16,713 bases of DNA from NCBI GenBank assembly GCA_003645435.1, contig QNFD01000013.1:1-16713 (forward strand). The letters are read 5' to 3'. Below the pieces are notes generated by a model, which had not been told where the DNA came from, searched no databases, and was given only the letters and a program-made list of their open reading frames with translations. Positions 16,140-16,713 of this stretch are shown here, piece after piece; the first letter of the stretch is position 1; every line of letters begins with the position of its first letter. This DNA is from Gammaproteobacteria bacterium (GTDB taxonomy: Bacteria; Pseudomonadota; Gammaproteobacteria; GCA-001735895). The translations under genes and the position numbers were made by a program.

Positions 16140-16174
16140 CGCGGCCTGATACGGAAAGTCCGTACCAGGCCGCG
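16140..16174 (-). ncRNA. Strong 35-nt hairpin in the rplC 5' leader
   Basis: Read on the minus strand the arms are CGCGGCCTGGTACGGA and TCCGTATCAGGCCGCG, separated by CTT. All sixteen positions pair, fifteen as Watson-Crick pairs and one as G-U. No U tract follows (TGCTTGAAAAAAGC comes next), so it is not an intrinsic terminator. It would begin about 3-4 nt after the predicted transcription start, a placement known to protect mRNA 5' ends from RNase E and RppH. It could also be an autoregulatory site for a ribosomal protein such as L4 or L3; that is inference. Confidence 0.7.
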
Positions 16175-16175
16175 A

Positions 16176-16212
16176 GGGCGCGCACTATAACAGAATAAAT
16201 CTATTTAGTTAA
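16176..16212 (-). promoter_or_regulatory. Predicted sigma70 promoter for rplC onward, with GC-rich discriminator
   Basis: Read on the minus strand: -35 TTAACT (16212-16207, overlapping the first base of the rpsJ stop codon), 17-bp spacer, then TGTTATAGT, which is an extended -10 (TG at 16192-16191 and TATAGT at 16189-16184). It is followed by GCGCGCCC, a GC-only discriminator like those of rRNA and ribosomal protein promoters repressed by ppGpp and DksA. The predicted start is near 16177. The spacing and boxes are visible; activity is inferred. Confidence 0.65.
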
Positions 16213-16519
16213 GCTTAATTTGCACATCCACGCCGGCCGCCAGATCGAGCTTCATGAGCGCGTCTACGGTCTTGTCAGTCGGGTCAACAATATCCATCAA
16301 ACGCTTGTGCGTTCTGATTTCATATTGGTCCCGTGCATCCTTATTCACATGCGGTGAAATTAGGATGGTGAAACGCTCTTTGCGCGTCGGTAAAGGAATA
16401 GGTCCCTTAACGCGTGCACCGGTGCGTTTCGCTGTTTCAACGATCTCCGCCGCTGAACGATCAATCAGACGATGATCGAAAGCCTTGAGGCGGATACGGA
16501 TAGTTTGATTAGTAGCCAT
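16205..16519 (-). CDS. rpsJ: 30S ribosomal protein S10
   Basis: This 104-residue protein (E. coli 103) is S10, in the 30S head; in E. coli it is also NusE, the partner of NusB and NusG in antitermination and transcription-translation coupling. [20 protein letters not shown] and the signature [35 protein letters not shown] are all present. The gene begins 5 bp after tuf, too close for the leader that controls the E. coli S10 operon, so it is read as the end of a tuf-rpsJ unit. The only Shine-Dalgarno-like bases lie in the last tuf codon. Confidence 0.98.
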   Translation of the reverse strand: MATNQTIRIRLKAFDHRLIDRSAAEIVETAKRTGARVKGPIPLPTRKERFTILISPHVNKDARDQYEIRTHKRLMDIVDPTDKTVDALMKLDLAAGVDVQIKLN

Positions 16520-16524
16520 TTTTA

Positions 16525-16713
16525 TTACTCTATAATTTTAGATACGACACCGGCACCCACGGTGCGGCCGCCTTCACGGATTGCAAATCGCAGTCCATCT
16601 TCCATTGCGATAGGGGCTATCAGTGTCACTTCCATCTTCACATTGTCACCAGGCATCACCATTTCAACACCCGATGGCAGTTCACAGGCACCCGTTACAT
16701 CCGTGGTGCGGAA
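16525..16713 (-). CDS. tuf: Elongation factor Tu, C-terminal end (5' part outside window)
   Basis: Reading the minus strand from the right edge gives 62 residues and a TAA stop at 16525-16527. The fragment starts [20 protein letters not shown] and ends [23 protein letters not shown], the invariant end of domain 3 of EF-Tu, the GTPase that brings aminoacyl-tRNA to the ribosome. The full protein is normally about 394-397 residues, so most of it lies beyond the window. Its position just ahead of rpsJ indicates that the str operon (probably fusA-tuf) runs into the S10 genes. Whether a second tuf copy exists cannot be seen. Confidence 0.98.
   Translation of the reverse strand, partial: FRTTDVTGACELPSGVEMVMPGDNVKMEVTLIAPIAMEDGLRFAIREGGRTVGAGVVSKIIE

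Noticed and set aside
16140..16174. The rpsJ-rplC hairpin as an intrinsic terminator
   Set aside because: The stem is strong, but neither strand has a run of T after it, so it is better explained as a leader structure.
1..16713. CRISPR array, tRNA or rRNA genes, insertion sequence with transposase, prophage or attachment site
   Set aside because: No regularly spaced repeats, cloverleaf-like segments, transposase frames or integrase genes were seen; almost all sequence is accounted for by ribosomal protein genes.

Overview
The window is a stretch of a gammaproteobacterial chromosome dominated by the tuf-S10-spc-alpha ribosomal protein cluster, all on the minus strand. Class evidence seen in the sequence: rpmJ sits between secY and rpsM with no adk, map or infA; S14 is the 101-residue zinc-free form; and every protein lines up nearly end to end with its Escherichia coli counterpart as I remember it. 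I cannot name a genus.

Layout in window order. Positions 1-388 hold the 3' end of a HipA-like kinase gene (plus strand). Positions 475-1740 hold a FabF-type ketoacyl-ACP synthase (minus strand), divergent from a TetR-family regulator (1860-2519, plus strand) across a 119-bp AT-rich spacer with a candidate operator. Positions 2520-2768 hold a palindrome-rich repeat element and a bidirectional terminator that closes the ribosomal cluster. From 2769 to the right edge, read in the direction of transcription (right to left), come the 3' end of tuf, then rpsJ; rplC, rplD, rplW, rplB, rpsS, rplV, rpsC, rplP, rpmC, rpsQ; rplN, rplX, rplE, rpsN, rpsH, rplF, rplR, rpsE, rpmD, rplO, secY, rpmJ; rpsM, rpsK, rpsD, rpoA, rplQ.

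Most genes in the cluster are separated by fewer than 25 bp or overlap by 1-4 bp (ATGA, TAATG, TGATG), so they look co-transcribed and translationally coupled. Only two gaps exceed 100 bp: rpsJ-rplC and rpmJ-rpsM. Each holds a sigma70-like promoter with a 17-bp spacer and a GC-rich stretch just after the -10, the arrangement expected for stringently controlled promoters. The S10/spc junction (rpsQ-rplN) is only 13 bp and has no visible promoter of its own.

The cluster is conventional in gene order, but four details stand out. RpmD (L30) carries a roughly 54-residue Lys/Ala/Pro-rich N-terminal tail. A strong 35-nt hairpin lies at the predicted 5' end of the rplC mRNA. Three tandem 16-bp repeats form the ribosome-binding region of rpsD. 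The rpsM leader looks too short for the classical S4-binding pseudoknot. I did not find a convincing new multi-gene system. The best candidates for something undescribed are the L30 tail and the regulatory layout.
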